From: a bacterium
Lineage (GTDB): Bacteria > Patescibacteriota > Patescibacteriia > Patescibacteriales > GWE2-39-37
Direction of reading: 5' to 3'
Assembly: GCA_021786695.1 (NCBI GenBank)
Contig: JAJYMT010000082.1
Location: 1-14,664, forward strand
DNA length: 14,664 nt
The notes below the pieces were generated by a model that saw only the letters and a program-made list of their open reading frames with translations, was not told where the DNA came from and ran no database searches. The position numbers and the translations under genes are program-made. Position 1 is the stretch's first letter. Each line of letters starts with the position of its first letter. Shown here in pieces: positions 6,690 through 13,648 of the stretch.

Positions 6690-7877
6690 ATGGCAGAAAA
6701 ATTTGATCGCACAAAGCCCCATGTCAATGTGGGTACTATCGGACACGTCGACCATGGGAAGACCACCCTCACTGCCGCCATTCTGAACGTGATGGCCGCC
6801 AAGGGTTTTAAGGCAACCCAGAAATCGGTCGACCAGATCGATGCGGCGCCGGAAGAAAAGGCGCGCGGCATCACTATCGCCACCGCGCACGTCGAATACG
6901 AATCCGACAAGCGCCATTACGCGCACGTCGATTGTCCGGGACACGCCGATTATGTCAAAAACATGATCACCGGCGCGGCCCAGATGGATGGCGCGATTTT
7001 GGTCGTGGCCGCCACTGACGGCCCGATGCCCCAGACCAGAGAACATATCCTGCTTGCCCGCCAGGTCGGCGTGCCTTACATCGTGGTATTTTTGAATAAG
7101 TGCGATATGGTCGAGGACAAAGAACTGATCGACCTGGTCGAAGAGGAAATCCGCGACCTCTTGAAGAAATATGAATTCCCGGGCGACACCACTCCGATCA
7201 TCCGCGGCTCGGCGCTCAAAGCGCTCGAGAATCCGAACGGCGAAGATGCCAACGCGATCGTGGATCTGATCAAGGCGGTGGACGATTTCATCCCGGAACC
7301 GCAACGCGAAGTCGACAAGCCGTTCCTGATGCCGGTCGAAGACATCTTCTCGATCGAAGGACGCGGCACCGTGGTGACCGGCAGGATCGAGCGCGGTATG
7401 ATTAAGATCAATGAAGAGGTTGAGATAATCGGTCTGCGGGACACCCAGAAGACCGTAATTACCGGCATTGAAATGTTCAACAAGCAGCTCGATGAAGGAC
7501 GCGCCGGCGATAACGCGGGACTTTTGCTCCGCGGCACCAAGAAAGACGAAGTCGAACGCGGCCAGGTTTTGGCCAAGCCGGGTTCGGTCACTCCTCATTC
7601 GGAATTCGAAGCCGAGGTCTTGGTCCTGACCAAAGAAGAGGGCGGCCGCCACAAGCCGTTTTTCAAGGGGTATAAACCGCAATTCTATATTCGCACCACC
7701 GACGTTACCGGCGACGTTGAATTGCCGGCCGGCACCGAAATGGTGATGCCTGGCGACACCGTCAATCTGAAGATAAAACTGATCACTCCGGTCGCTTTGG
7801 AAGAAAAGCAGCGTTTCGCCATCCGCGAGGGCGGCAGAACGATCGGCGCCGGCGCGGTCACCAAGATCATCAAGTAA
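6690..7877 (+). CDS. tuf: Translation elongation factor Tu
   Basis: 395 residues, standard length. GTPase motifs: GHVDHGKTT (G1, ~19-27), RGITIATAHVEYE (switch I), VDCPGHADYVKNM (G3, including the catalytic His) and NKCDMV (G4). Domain II (EDIFSIEGRGTVVTGRIERG) and domain III (GGRHKPFFKGYKPQFYIRTTDVTG ... GGRTIGAGAVTKI) are complete. The domain III loop has Lys where E. coli has Thr in RHTPFF. EF-Tu delivers aminoacyl-tRNA to the ribosomal A site. The start at ATG 6690 is supported by the conserved N-terminus (MAEKFDRTKPHVNVGTIGHVDHG); the nearest purine-rich site, GAGG, is ~18 nt upstream, too far to be a normal Shine-Dalgarno. A strong intrinsic terminator follows. Confidence 0.98.
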   Translation: MAEKFDRTKPHVNVGTIGHVDHGKTTLTAAILNVMAAKGFKATQKSVDQIDAAPEEKARGITIATAHVEYESDKRHYAHVDCPGHADYVKNMITGAAQMDGAILVVAATDGPMPQTREHILLARQVGVPYIVVFLNKCDMVEDKELIDLVEEEIRDLLKKYEFPGDTTPIIRGSALKALENPNGEDANAIVDLIKAVDDFIPEPQREVDKPFLMPVEDIFSIEGRGTVVTGRIERGMIKINEEVEIIGLRDTQKTVITGIEMFNKQLDEGRAGDNAGLLLRGTKKDEVERGQVLAKPGSVTPHSEFEAEVLVLTKEEGGRHKPFFKGYKPQFYIRTTDVTGDVELPAGTEMVMPGDTVNLKIKLITPVALEEKQRFAIREGGRTIGAGAVTKIIK

Positions 7878-7885
7878 TTACTTTG

Positions 7886-7914
7886 CCCTGTTAAATAATA
7901 TTTAACAGGGTTTT
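7886..7914 (+). terminator. Intrinsic terminator after tuf
   Basis: CCCTGTTAAAT (7886-7896) pairs perfectly with ATTTAACAGGG (7900-7910) around a 3-nt loop, followed by TTTTAGT. It lies nine bases past the tuf stop and separates the str-type cluster from rpsJ. No clear promoter is visible in the 28 bases between it and rpsJ, so either read-through feeds the S10 cluster or that promoter is atypical. Confidence 0.8.
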
Positions 7915-7942
7915 AGTGAGTATTTGAAATTAAAGTTCATTC

Positions 7943-8308
7943 ATGTCCGAAGAAAAAACGAAAGCAAAGAAAGAGGCCTCCAAGCCGGCGGAAAAAGAGG
8001 AGAACGGCCAGCGCTTGCGCATCAAGATCAAGGCCTTTGACCACAAGATCATCGACCAATCGACCAAAACGATCATTGACACGGTAGAACGGAGCGGCGC
8101 CAAAGTGTTCGGCCCGATTCCGCTACCGACCGAGAAAAAAAAGTATACGGTCAACCGTTCGACTTTCGTGCACAAGGACGCGCGCGATCAGTTCGAGATG
8201 AGGATCCACAAACGGCTGATAGATATCGTTGAACCGACCGCCTCCACCATCGAAGCGCTCACTAACTTGAGTTTGCCGTCGGGCGTGGACGTGGAGATTA
8301 AGATGTGA
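7943..8308 (+). CDS. rpsJ: 30S ribosomal protein uS10 with N-terminal extension
   Basis: 121 residues against ~102 in E. coli. Residues 1-~22 (MSEEKTKAKKEASKPAEKEE) are an extra charged, probably disordered tail. The S10 core begins at QRLRIKIKAFDHKIIDQSTKTI and includes GAKVFGPIPLPTEKKKYTVNRSTFVHKDARDQFEMRIHKRLIDI, ending VDVEIKM. S10 sits in the 30S head and as NusE takes part in antitermination. It is first in the S10-type cluster. No Shine-Dalgarno site precedes the ATG. Its UGA stop argues for the standard code. An unusual 173-nt structured gap follows before rplC. Confidence 0.96.
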   Translation: MSEEKTKAKKEASKPAEKEENGQRLRIKIKAFDHKIIDQSTKTIIDTVERSGAKVFGPIPLPTEKKKYTVNRSTFVHKDARDQFEMRIHKRLIDIVEPTASTIEALTNLSLPSGVDVEIKM

Positions 8309-8320
8309 TTTCAGGGTGTT

Positions 8321-8468
8321 GCGGCGGTTTTCAGCAACTTTCGTCAAGACGAAAAAGTGCTGAAAACAAAGCGGCGCCTTTTAGGAGATAAATTCAACAA
8401 AAAACAATCGCAAGAATTAGTTTTTGGACTAACGATGCTGGCTGTTGTTGAATTGGCCGGCGTTTTTT
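8321..8468 (+). promoter_or_regulatory. Candidate structured RNA leader of rplC (two nested hairpins)
   Basis: Hairpin I: GTTTTCAGCA (8327-8336) pairs perfectly with TGCTGAAAAC (8358-8367), continued by TTTCGT (8339-8344) with ACGAAA (8349-8354). GGCG 8323-8326 could add pairs with CGCC 8375-8378, which is followed by TTTT. Hairpin II: AATTCAACAA (8391-8400) with TTGTTGAATT (8445-8454), inner pairs ATCG 8407-8410 with CGAT 8433-8436 and TTAGT 8417-8421 with ACTAA 8428-8432. GGCG 8459-8462, followed by TTTTTT, could instead pair with CGCC 8375-8378. This resembles an attenuator or autoregulatory ribosomal-protein leader. It matches no leader family I know by sequence. The fold is inferred by eye. 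Confidence 0.5.
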
Positions 8469-8473
8469 ATTAA

Positions 8474-8479
8474 AAGGAA
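8474..8479 (+). promoter_or_regulatory. Strong Shine-Dalgarno site of rplC
   Basis: AAGGAAG, ending two bases before the ATG with AGGA five bases upstream, is the clearest ribosome binding site in the window. Most neighbouring genes have none. It fixes the L3 start at 8482 and lies just beyond the structured leader, where its accessibility could be controlled. Confidence 0.7.
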
Positions 8480-8481
8480 GT

Positions 8482-9714
8482 ATGAAATATATTTTAGGGA
8501 AGAAAATCGAAATGACTCGCGTCTGGAAAGGCGAATCCGTCGTACCGGTGACTAAGGTGCAGGCCGGTCCTTGCCGCGTGGTGCAGATCAAGACCAAAGA
8601 GCGCGATGGCTATGACGCGGTCCAGATCGGCTATGGCGAGAAGAAAGAGAAGAATACGGCCAAGCCGCAGCAGGGTCATTTTTCCGGGCTGGCCAACTTC
8701 CGCTGGACCAGGGAATTCCGTTATGATTTCGATCGCACCCCCGCCGACAAAAGCGAATTCGGACAGCTGAAGCGCGGCGACACGATCGATGCCGGCACTT
8801 TCCAGAGCGGCGATATCATCGCCGTGGTCGGTCACTCCAAGGGCCGCGGTTTCCAGGGCGGCGTCAAGCGCCACGGTTTTCACGGCCATAATACCAGCCA
8901 CGGCACCAAGGATCAGGTTCGCATGCCCGGTTCGATCGGCGCGGGAGAACCGCAGCATGTTTTCAAGGGCACGCGCATGGCCGGACGGATGGGCAACGAA
9001 CAGGTGACGGTGCAGAATCTGGAAGTGGTGGAAGTCAATCTGGCGGATAATACGATTCTGATCAAAGGCGGTCTCCCGGGCGCGCGCAACGGCCTGGTCT
9101 TGATCACCGGTCCCGGAACTCTCGCAGTGAATAAGCGGCAGGAAGCGGAACCGGCGCCGGCCGCGGAAACGCCCGTCATCGCGGAAGCAAAACAGGAAGA
9201 GCCGAAGGCGGAGGTGAAACCGGCTGAAGAACCGAAGGCGGAAATTAAAAACGAAGAAAAGGCCGAACCGGAAAAAAAGGCGGCAAAGGCCGGGGAGAAA
9301 ACGGAACAGCCGGCCGTCGAAGTCAAAAACGAAGAGAAAAAAGAAGATAAAAAAGAGGAAGTGAAACCCGTTGAACCGAAAGCGGAAAAAGAAACCCCGG
9401 AAAAGACCGGGGAAGAGGCGGTGAAAGAAGAAGTCAAGGCGGAAGCGACGGCCAAGGATTCATATCTGGAAAAATTCAAGCATCTGCCCAAGGCGGATCA
9501 GGAAAAATTGTCCAGCCCGGCCGTCATCGCGGCCATCACCGAACTGGAAGAAAATCACAAGATGGACCTGGTCTCGGTCTTGGCGCGGCTGATCGTGAAA
9601 GAGATCACCGAAGAGAACCTGGCGGCCGAATTGATCAAATTATATAAATTGGACCAACCGAAAGCCGACGAGATCGCCGGCGCCCTGAAAGAAAAGGTCT
9701 TGCATTTGGTGTAA
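8482..9714 (+). CDS. rplC: 50S ribosomal protein uL3 with long C-terminal extension and extra helical domain
   Basis: 410 residues, about twice the usual ~205-210. Residues 1-~215 are L3: MKYILGKKIEMTRVW, the central loop VGHSKGRGFQGGVKRHGFHGHNTSHG, RMPGSIGAGEPQHVFKGTRMAGRMGNEQVTVQNLEVV, and the end of the barrel at LITGPGTLAVNK. L3 is an early assembly protein whose loop reaches the peptidyl-transferase centre. Residues ~220-325 are a low-complexity linker of Lys, Glu, Ala and Pro with PKAE/EEPKAE-type repeats. Residues ~326-410 (DSYLEKFKHLPKADQEKLSS to the LKEKVLHLV end) have the heptad-like pattern of a folded, mostly helical domain. The reading frame is unbroken and codon use in the tail matches the rest. 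The tail domain resembles small helical domains that I recall from Patescibacteria hypothetical proteins; that link is unverified. Confidence 0.95.
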   Translation: MKYILGKKIEMTRVWKGESVVPVTKVQAGPCRVVQIKTKERDGYDAVQIGYGEKKEKNTAKPQQGHFSGLANFRWTREFRYDFDRTPADKSEFGQLKRGDTIDAGTFQSGDIIAVVGHSKGRGFQGGVKRHGFHGHNTSHGTKDQVRMPGSIGAGEPQHVFKGTRMAGRMGNEQVTVQNLEVVEVNLADNTILIKGGLPGARNGLVLITGPGTLAVNKRQEAEPAPAAETPVIAEAKQEEPKAEVKPAEEPKAEIKNEEKAEPEKKAAKAGEKTEQPAVEVKNEEKKEDKKEEVKPVEPKAEKETPEKTGEEAVKEEVKAEATAKDSYLEKFKHLPKADQEKLSSPAVIAAITELEENHKMDLVSVLARLIVKEITEENLAAELIKLYKLDQPKADEIAGALKEKVLHLV

Positions 9715-9727
9715 TTTTTTAAAAATA

Positions 9728-10387
9728 ATGAAAGTCAAAGTATACAATCAAAAAGGCGAAACGGTCGGCGAGCAGAACTTGCCGGAACGGATATTCGCGG
9801 TGAAAGCCAACGCCGGCCTGATCCATCAGGCGGTGGTGACGCAGGAGGCCAACCAGCGGCAAGTGCTGGCCCACACCAAAGGCCGCGCGGAAGTGCGCGG
9901 CGGCGGCAAGAAACCCTGGCGCCAGAAAGGCACCGGACGCGCGCGCGCCGGCTCTTCCAGATCGCCGATCTGGATCGGCGGTGGCGTGACCTTCGGCCCG
10001 ACCAGCGACCGCAATTTTTCCAAAAAATTGAACAAGAAGATGAAACAGCAGGCGATGCTGATGGCGCTGTCGAGCAAGGTCGCCGGCGAAAATTTTGCCC
10101 TGGTAGACAAGCTGGAAATCGCCGAGTATAAGACCAAGGTTATGAATGAAATCATCGCCGGCATCGAGAATAAAGTTTTCAAGCAAAGTAAAAAGAAGTC
10201 GTCCAAACGCAGTGTTCTGGTAGTTCTGCCGAAAAAAGACGAAACGACCTTCGTCTCCGGCCGCAACCTGGCCGGCATTGAAGTGATCAATCTGGACAAT
10301 ATCAACGTAGTCGATCTGTTAAGATATAAGAATCTGATCCTGACCGTTGAGGGCGCGAAGAAATTGGAAAAAATCTACAGCAAATAG
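9728..10387 (+). CDS. rplD: 50S ribosomal protein uL4
   Basis: 219 residues. Conserved L4 segments are VKANAGLIHQAVVTQEANQRQ, the extended loop TKGRAEVRGGGKKPWRQKGTGRARAGSSRSPIWIGGGVTFGP that lines the exit tunnel, KKMKQQAMLMALSSK, and a C-terminal part with DNINVVDLLRYKNLILTVEGAKKLE. In E. coli L4 represses its own operon by binding the S10 leader; whether it does so here is unknown, but the rplC leader would be the place to look. It starts 13 bases after rplC with no Shine-Dalgarno site and ends one base before the rplW ATG, so rplD and rplW are probably translationally coupled. Confidence 0.97.
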   Translation: MKVKVYNQKGETVGEQNLPERIFAVKANAGLIHQAVVTQEANQRQVLAHTKGRAEVRGGGKKPWRQKGTGRARAGSSRSPIWIGGGVTFGPTSDRNFSKKLNKKMKQQAMLMALSSKVAGENFALVDKLEIAEYKTKVMNEIIAGIENKVFKQSKKKSSKRSVLVVLPKKDETTFVSGRNLAGIEVINLDNINVVDLLRYKNLILTVEGAKKLEKIYSK

Positions 10388-10388
10388 T

Positions 10389-10874
10389 ATGGCATTATTC
10401 GATAAACAAAAAAAATCCGCCGGCAGCGTTTCCAAAAACGCTCCGAGCGAAGATAAAAAGAAAACGCCGGCAAAGAAGGCCGAGGTCAAACCGGCCGCTC
10501 CGGCCAGCATGAAGGAGCTTTATGGCGCGAACGGGGAAGCGAAGCCGCAAACCGCAGCCGGCAATGCGGCGGCCGAGAAAAAATCGACCAGCCGCGCCTA
10601 CCGGATCCTGTTAAAACCGTTAGTGACCGAAAAAGCCACCGTATTGGGCGCTGAAAATAAATATTTATTCGCGGTCGAACCGCGAGCCAACAAGATCGAG
10701 ATTGCCAAGGCGATCAGGGAGGTGTATGGTGTAAAGCCCGCCGCAGTGAACATCGTCAAGGTCCTGGGAAAAAAAACGCGTTCCGGCCGCACTATCGGCA
10801 AGCGCAAGGATTGGAAAAAGGCGATCGTCACCCTGCCGGAAGGCAAGACGATCAAGGTGTATGAAGGCGTCTAG
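10389..10874 (+). CDS. rplW: 50S ribosomal protein uL23 with N-terminal extension
   Basis: 161 residues against ~95-100 usually. Residues 1-~67 are an additional Lys/Ala/Pro-rich tail (MALFDKQKKSAGSVSKNAPS ... AGNAAAEKKSTSR). The L23 core starts at AYRILLKPLVTEKATVLGAENKYLFAVEPRANKIEIAKAIREVYGVKPAAVNIV and ends with KDWKKAIVTLPEGKTIKVYEGV. L23 lies at the tunnel exit and docks trigger factor, SRP and SecYEG, so an N-terminal tail could reach into that docking area. I took the ATG at 10389, one base after the rplD stop, rather than an upstream start inside rplD. The internal Met41 also precedes part of the tail, so a shorter product is possible. Confidence 0.93.
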   Translation: MALFDKQKKSAGSVSKNAPSEDKKKTPAKKAEVKPAAPASMKELYGANGEAKPQTAAGNAAAEKKSTSRAYRILLKPLVTEKATVLGAENKYLFAVEPRANKIEIAKAIREVYGVKPAAVNIVKVLGKKTRSGRTIGKRKDWKKAIVTLPEGKTIKVYEGV

Positions 10875-10953
10875 ACAATTAACAATTATCAATTAACAAT
10901 TACAAATTGAAATTCAGAAACAAAATAATTCGTAATTAAAAATTGATTATAAT
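10875..10953. repeat. AATTAACAATT-word spacer before rplB
   Basis: CAATTAACAATTA occurs exactly at 10876-10888 and 10890-10902, and complementary words (AATTGAAATT, AATTAAAAATTGAT) follow up to the rplB ATG. The spacer is AT-rich with weak self-complementarity. A TATAAT at 10948-10953 abuts the ATG and is badly placed for a promoter. Confidence 0.6.
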
Positions 10954-11790
10954 ATGCCGATATTGAAACCAAAACCAACCTCAGCCGGACGGCGCTTCGT
11001 GGCGTACGATGATTTTGCCGATATCACCAAGACCGAGCCGGAAAAATCGCTTCTTAGAATAAAAAAACAGCATGGCGGCCGAAATAACCAGGGGAAAATC
11101 ACCGTCCGGCATCAGGGCGGCGGCGCCAAGAGATTTTTGCGCGAAATCGATTTCAAGAGGAATAAATTCGATATCCCGGGCACGGTTGCGAGCATCGAAT
11201 ACGATCCGAACCGCGGCGCGCGCATCGCTCTGGTGAATTACGCCGACGGCGAGAAGCGATATATCGTTTCTCCGGTCGGGCTGGCGGTCGGAACCAGGAT
11301 CCTGTCTTCGAAGAAAGCGATCGAGGTGACGGCCGGCAATGCCATGCCGATCGAATTCATCCCGGTAGGCGTTACGGTATATAACGTGGAGCTTGAGCCG
11401 GGACAGGGCGGACGCATCGCCCGCGGCGCCGGCACCGGCGTCGCCATCATGGGCGTCGAAGGGAAGTTCGCCCAGATCAAACTGCCGTCGGGCGAAATCA
11501 GGAAGATCAGCAAGGATTGCCTGGCGACCGTCGGACAGGCGTCCAATCCGGACCGCATCCATCTGGTGATCGGCAAGGCCGGACGGCAACGCCATCTCGG
11601 CATCAGGCCGACCGTCAAGGGCAAGGCGATGAATCCGAACGATCACCCGCACGGCGGCGGCGAAGGCCACCAACCGATCGGCTTGACCCATCCGAAGACC
11701 AAGTGGGGCAAACCGGCGCTTGGAGTACGGACCCGCAAAGGTAAAAAGAAGACCAACAGATTTATTATTCAAAGAAGGAAAAAGAAATAA
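10954..11790 (+). CDS. rplB: 50S ribosomal protein uL2
   Basis: 278 residues, normal length. It starts MPILKPKPTSAGRRF and contains HGGRNNQGKITVRHQGGGAKRFLR, GTVASIEYDPNRGARIALVNYADGEKRYI, GTGVAIMGVEGKFAQIKLPSGEIRKI, and the peptidyl-transferase-proximal loop MNPNDHPHGGGEG with the invariant His (Asn replaces the usual Val before DHPHGG). The C-terminus is Lys/Arg-rich (RKGKKKTNRFIIQRRKKK). L2 is essential for subunit association and catalysis. There is no Shine-Dalgarno site. It ends three bases before the rpsS ATG, making tight rplB-rpsS coupling likely. Confidence 0.98.
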   Translation: MPILKPKPTSAGRRFVAYDDFADITKTEPEKSLLRIKKQHGGRNNQGKITVRHQGGGAKRFLREIDFKRNKFDIPGTVASIEYDPNRGARIALVNYADGEKRYIVSPVGLAVGTRILSSKKAIEVTAGNAMPIEFIPVGVTVYNVELEPGQGGRIARGAGTGVAIMGVEGKFAQIKLPSGEIRKISKDCLATVGQASNPDRIHLVIGKAGRQRHLGIRPTVKGKAMNPNDHPHGGGEGHQPIGLTHPKTKWGKPALGVRTRKGKKKTNRFIIQRRKKK

Positions 11791-11793
11791 TAT

Positions 11794-12120
11794 ATGAGCA
11801 GGAGTTCAAAAAAAGGACCATACATCAACGAACGGCTGATCAAGAAAGTGATGAATCTGAAGCCGGGAGACAAGACGATCATCAAGGTGTGGGATCGCGC
11901 CGCGAGCATCACGCCGGAAATGGTCGGCTTTACCTTCGGCGTGCATAACGGCCGCCAGCACACCTCGGTCTACGTAGTGGAGAATATGGTCGGCCATAAA
12001 CTGGGCGAGTTTTCTCCCACCAGGAAGTTTACCGGCCACGGCGGCAAGATGGCCAAAGAACAGGCCAAGGGCGCTCCGGCTCCGGCCGCTCCTGCGGCCA
12101 AACCGGCAGGACGTAAATAA
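11794..12120 (+). CDS. rpsS: 30S ribosomal protein uS19 with short Ala/Pro tail
   Basis: 108 residues, compared with ~92. The core is typical: MSRSSKKGPYINERLIKKV, KTIIKVWDRAASITPEMVGFTFGVHNGRQHTSVYVVENMVGHKLGEFSPTRKFTGHGG. After KMAKEQ comes an extra Ala/Pro/Lys tail (AKGAPAPAAPAAKPAGRK). S19 pairs with S13 in the 30S head near the A-site tRNA. A purine-rich AAGGA lies ~17 bases upstream, inside the end of rplB, and is too far to be a good Shine-Dalgarno site, so coupling to rplB is more likely. Confidence 0.97.
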   Translation: MSRSSKKGPYINERLIKKVMNLKPGDKTIIKVWDRAASITPEMVGFTFGVHNGRQHTSVYVVENMVGHKLGEFSPTRKFTGHGGKMAKEQAKGAPAPAAPAAKPAGRK

Positions 12121-12138
12121 AATAAAAAATAAAAATGA

Positions 12139-12211
12139 AAAATTATGGTGTCCCGCTCCGCCGGCTGGCGGAGGCGGGACGAAATAATTACTAAAATTTT
12201 ACATTTTGAGA
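12139..12211. repeat. Recurrent hairpin element, copy 1 (rpsS-rplV spacer)
   Basis: A core of 43 bp (12150-12192) is identical to 14601-14643. It starts with GTCCCGCTCCGCC pairing with GGCGGAGGCGGGAC (one bulged G) around GGCT, followed by GAAATAATTACT. Similar flanks extend the match to ~73 bp with a few differences. It sits in an otherwise AT-rich spacer with no T tract, so it does not look like an ordinary terminator. Confidence 0.85.
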
Positions 12212-12232
12212 TTTACATTTACATTTATTATC

Positions 12233-12811
12233 ATGCAAGTAACAGCAAAACTAAATAACCTAAGAATGTCAGCCAAAAAGGCGCGGCTGGTCGCCGGCCT
12301 GGTTCGCGGCGCGCAGGTGGACAAGGGTCTGGCGCAGATCAAGTTCGTCAGCAAGTCGGCCGCGGCGCCGGTAGCGAAGCTCATCAATTCGGCCGTCGCC
12401 AACGCGGAACATAATTTCAATCTGGAGAAGAGCAATTTATATATCAAAGAGATAAAAGTCGATGAAGGCAAGCCCCTGAAGCGCTGGATGCCTAAGGCGC
12501 ACGGACGGGCGACTACTTTGAAAAAACACAGTTGCCACATCACCTTGGTGCTCGCAGAGTTAAAAGAGAGCGGCGCGGCCAAGCCGCGGACCGTCAAGAT
12601 CGAGGCGCCGGTAAGAATCGGGACTAAGCCGAAAGAAGATGAGGGCGTCAAAGTCGGCAAGAAAGAGAAGGAAGAACCGGCCGCCGAGACCGAAAAAGAA
12701 CACGGCAAGCTCGAACCGGCAATCAAGCCGGAAGGACGCCGCGGACACGGCAAAGTAGAAGGCGGCAAGAAGGGTTTCGTCGGCAAGTTGTTTCAACGCA
12801 AAAGCGGGTAA
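12233..12811 (+). CDS. rplV: 50S ribosomal protein uL22 with long C-terminal extension
   Basis: 192 residues against ~110. The core runs from MQVTAKLNNLRMSAKKARLVAGLVRG through NSAVANAEHNFNLEKSNLYIKEIKVDEG, the tunnel hairpin KPLKRWMPKAHGRATTLKKHSCHITLVL and AELKESG, ending near residue 113. Residues ~115-192 are a charged tail (EAPVRIGTKPKEDEGVKVGK, EPAAETEKEHGK, then GRRGHGKVEGGKKGFVGKLFQRKSG). L22 contacts all 23S domains and lines the exit tunnel, where macrolide resistance changes map in other bacteria; its tail would emerge on the ribosome surface. I used ATG 12233; a TTG at 12206 would only add AT-rich spacer residues. There is no Shine-Dalgarno site. Confidence 0.95.
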   Translation: MQVTAKLNNLRMSAKKARLVAGLVRGAQVDKGLAQIKFVSKSAAAPVAKLINSAVANAEHNFNLEKSNLYIKEIKVDEGKPLKRWMPKAHGRATTLKKHSCHITLVLAELKESGAAKPRTVKIEAPVRIGTKPKEDEGVKVGKKEKEEPAAETEKEHGKLEPAIKPEGRRGHGKVEGGKKGFVGKLFQRKSG

Positions 12812-12820
12812 TTTAAAAAC

Positions 12821-13531
12821 ATGGGTCAAAAAACAAATCCAAAAGTAATGCGTCTCGGGATCACGCGGAGTTGGAACTCCAAGTGGTTTGCCGCGGGCAA
12901 GGATTACGCCAAGAACTTGGAGCAGGATACCAAAGTTCGGAAATATCTGGTAAAAGCGCTCAAGGAAGCCGGCGTGGATCGCGTGGAAATCGAGCGCAAC
13001 CGCAACAAGATCGGCATCAATATTTTTACCGCCAAACCGGGACTGATCATCGGCCGCGGCGGCGCGGGCGCGGAAGACCAGAAGAAAAAGATTCACGCCA
13101 AGTTTCTGAAGAATTATAAATTGGGAGATATCAATTTAAATATCACCGAAGTCGATCGGGCCGCTTTGTCGGCGCAGATACTGGTACAGGCGATGGCCGC
13201 GGAAATCGAAAAACGGATCCCGTTCCGCCGGGTGATGAAGCAGGCGATCGGCCGCGTAGAGCGCGCCGGAGCGCTTGGAGTCAAGGTTCTGATCAAGGGC
13301 CGGCTGAACGGCGCGGAAATCGCCCGCGAAGAAAAGCTGTCGTCCGGAAAGATTCCGCTGCAGACCCTGCGCGCGGACATCGACTATTCCCGCGGCACCG
13401 CTTTTACCGCCTATGGCGCCATCGGCATCAAGGCCTGGATCTACCGCGGAGAGATTTTCTCCAAAGAGGCGGCTAAGACGGGCGAAGTAGTGGGAGTCAG
13501 AAGAGAAGAGAAGGGGAAAGGGAAAAGGTAA
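12821..13531 (+). CDS. rpsC: 30S ribosomal protein uS3
   Basis: 236 residues, normal. It begins MGQKTNPKVMRLGITRSWNSKWF. The type II KH domain lies around residues 38-105 with the loop GLIIGRGGAGAEDQKKKI, where GRGG is the GxxG RNA-binding turn. The C-terminal domain contains EIEKRIPFRRVMKQAIGRVERAGALGVKVLIKGRLNGAEIAREE and YSRGTAFTAYGAIGIKAWIYRGE. S3 forms part of the mRNA entry channel. It follows rplV by nine bases as in the canonical S10 operon. No Shine-Dalgarno site is seen. Confidence 0.98.
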   Translation: MGQKTNPKVMRLGITRSWNSKWFAAGKDYAKNLEQDTKVRKYLVKALKEAGVDRVEIERNRNKIGINIFTAKPGLIIGRGGAGAEDQKKKIHAKFLKNYKLGDINLNITEVDRAALSAQILVQAMAAEIEKRIPFRRVMKQAIGRVERAGALGVKVLIKGRLNGAEIAREEKLSSGKIPLQTLRADIDYSRGTAFTAYGAIGIKAWIYRGEIFSKEAAKTGEVVGVRREEKGKGKR

Positions 13532-13648
13532 TTAGGTAATTAGGATCCCCTAATCCCTAAGTGCCTAACATCCTTGGTGAATGTCAATATAAACAACCAA
13601 TAAAGAAGTAATTTTAAAAAATAAGCAAGCTGATAAAACACCATCAAC
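13532..13648. repeat. rpsC-rplP spacer with a TTAGG/CCTAA hairpin
   Basis: TAATTAGG occurs twice (starting ~13529 and ~13537) and is followed by CCTAATCCCTAA. ATTAGG (13539-13544) pairs with CCTAAT (13549-13554) around four bases. No T tract follows, so it is not a typical terminator. The rest of the 117-bp spacer is AT-rich and I see no gene or promoter in it. Confidence 0.5.

Noticed and set aside
6639..7682. Minus-strand 347-codon frame over tuf
   Set aside because: Shadow of EF-Tu, which has every family motif on the plus strand. Long antisense frames arise from the biased codon use of this GC-richer gene.
8445..8473. TTGTTG-17-TATTAA as a promoter for rplC
   Set aside because: The match is moderate, but the -35 is fully part of hairpin II and the start would fall inside or after the Shine-Dalgarno site, wasting it. 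It cannot be excluded.
10948..10953. TATAAT immediately before the rplB ATG
   Set aside because: It abuts the start codon, leaving no room for a transcription start before it, and there is no -35 at the right distance.
10981..11772. Minus-strand 263-codon frame over rplB
   Set aside because: Antisense shadow of L2, with no recognisable domain of its own.
12150..12180. Intrinsic terminator between rpsS and rplV
   Set aside because: The hairpin is strong but is followed by GAAATAATTAC, not a T tract, and the cluster continues on both sides in the same direction.
12206..12232. TTG start nine codons upstream for rplV
   Set aside because: It adds MRFTFTFII, a translation of AT-rich spacer. L22 proteins begin at MQVTAKLNN-type sequence.
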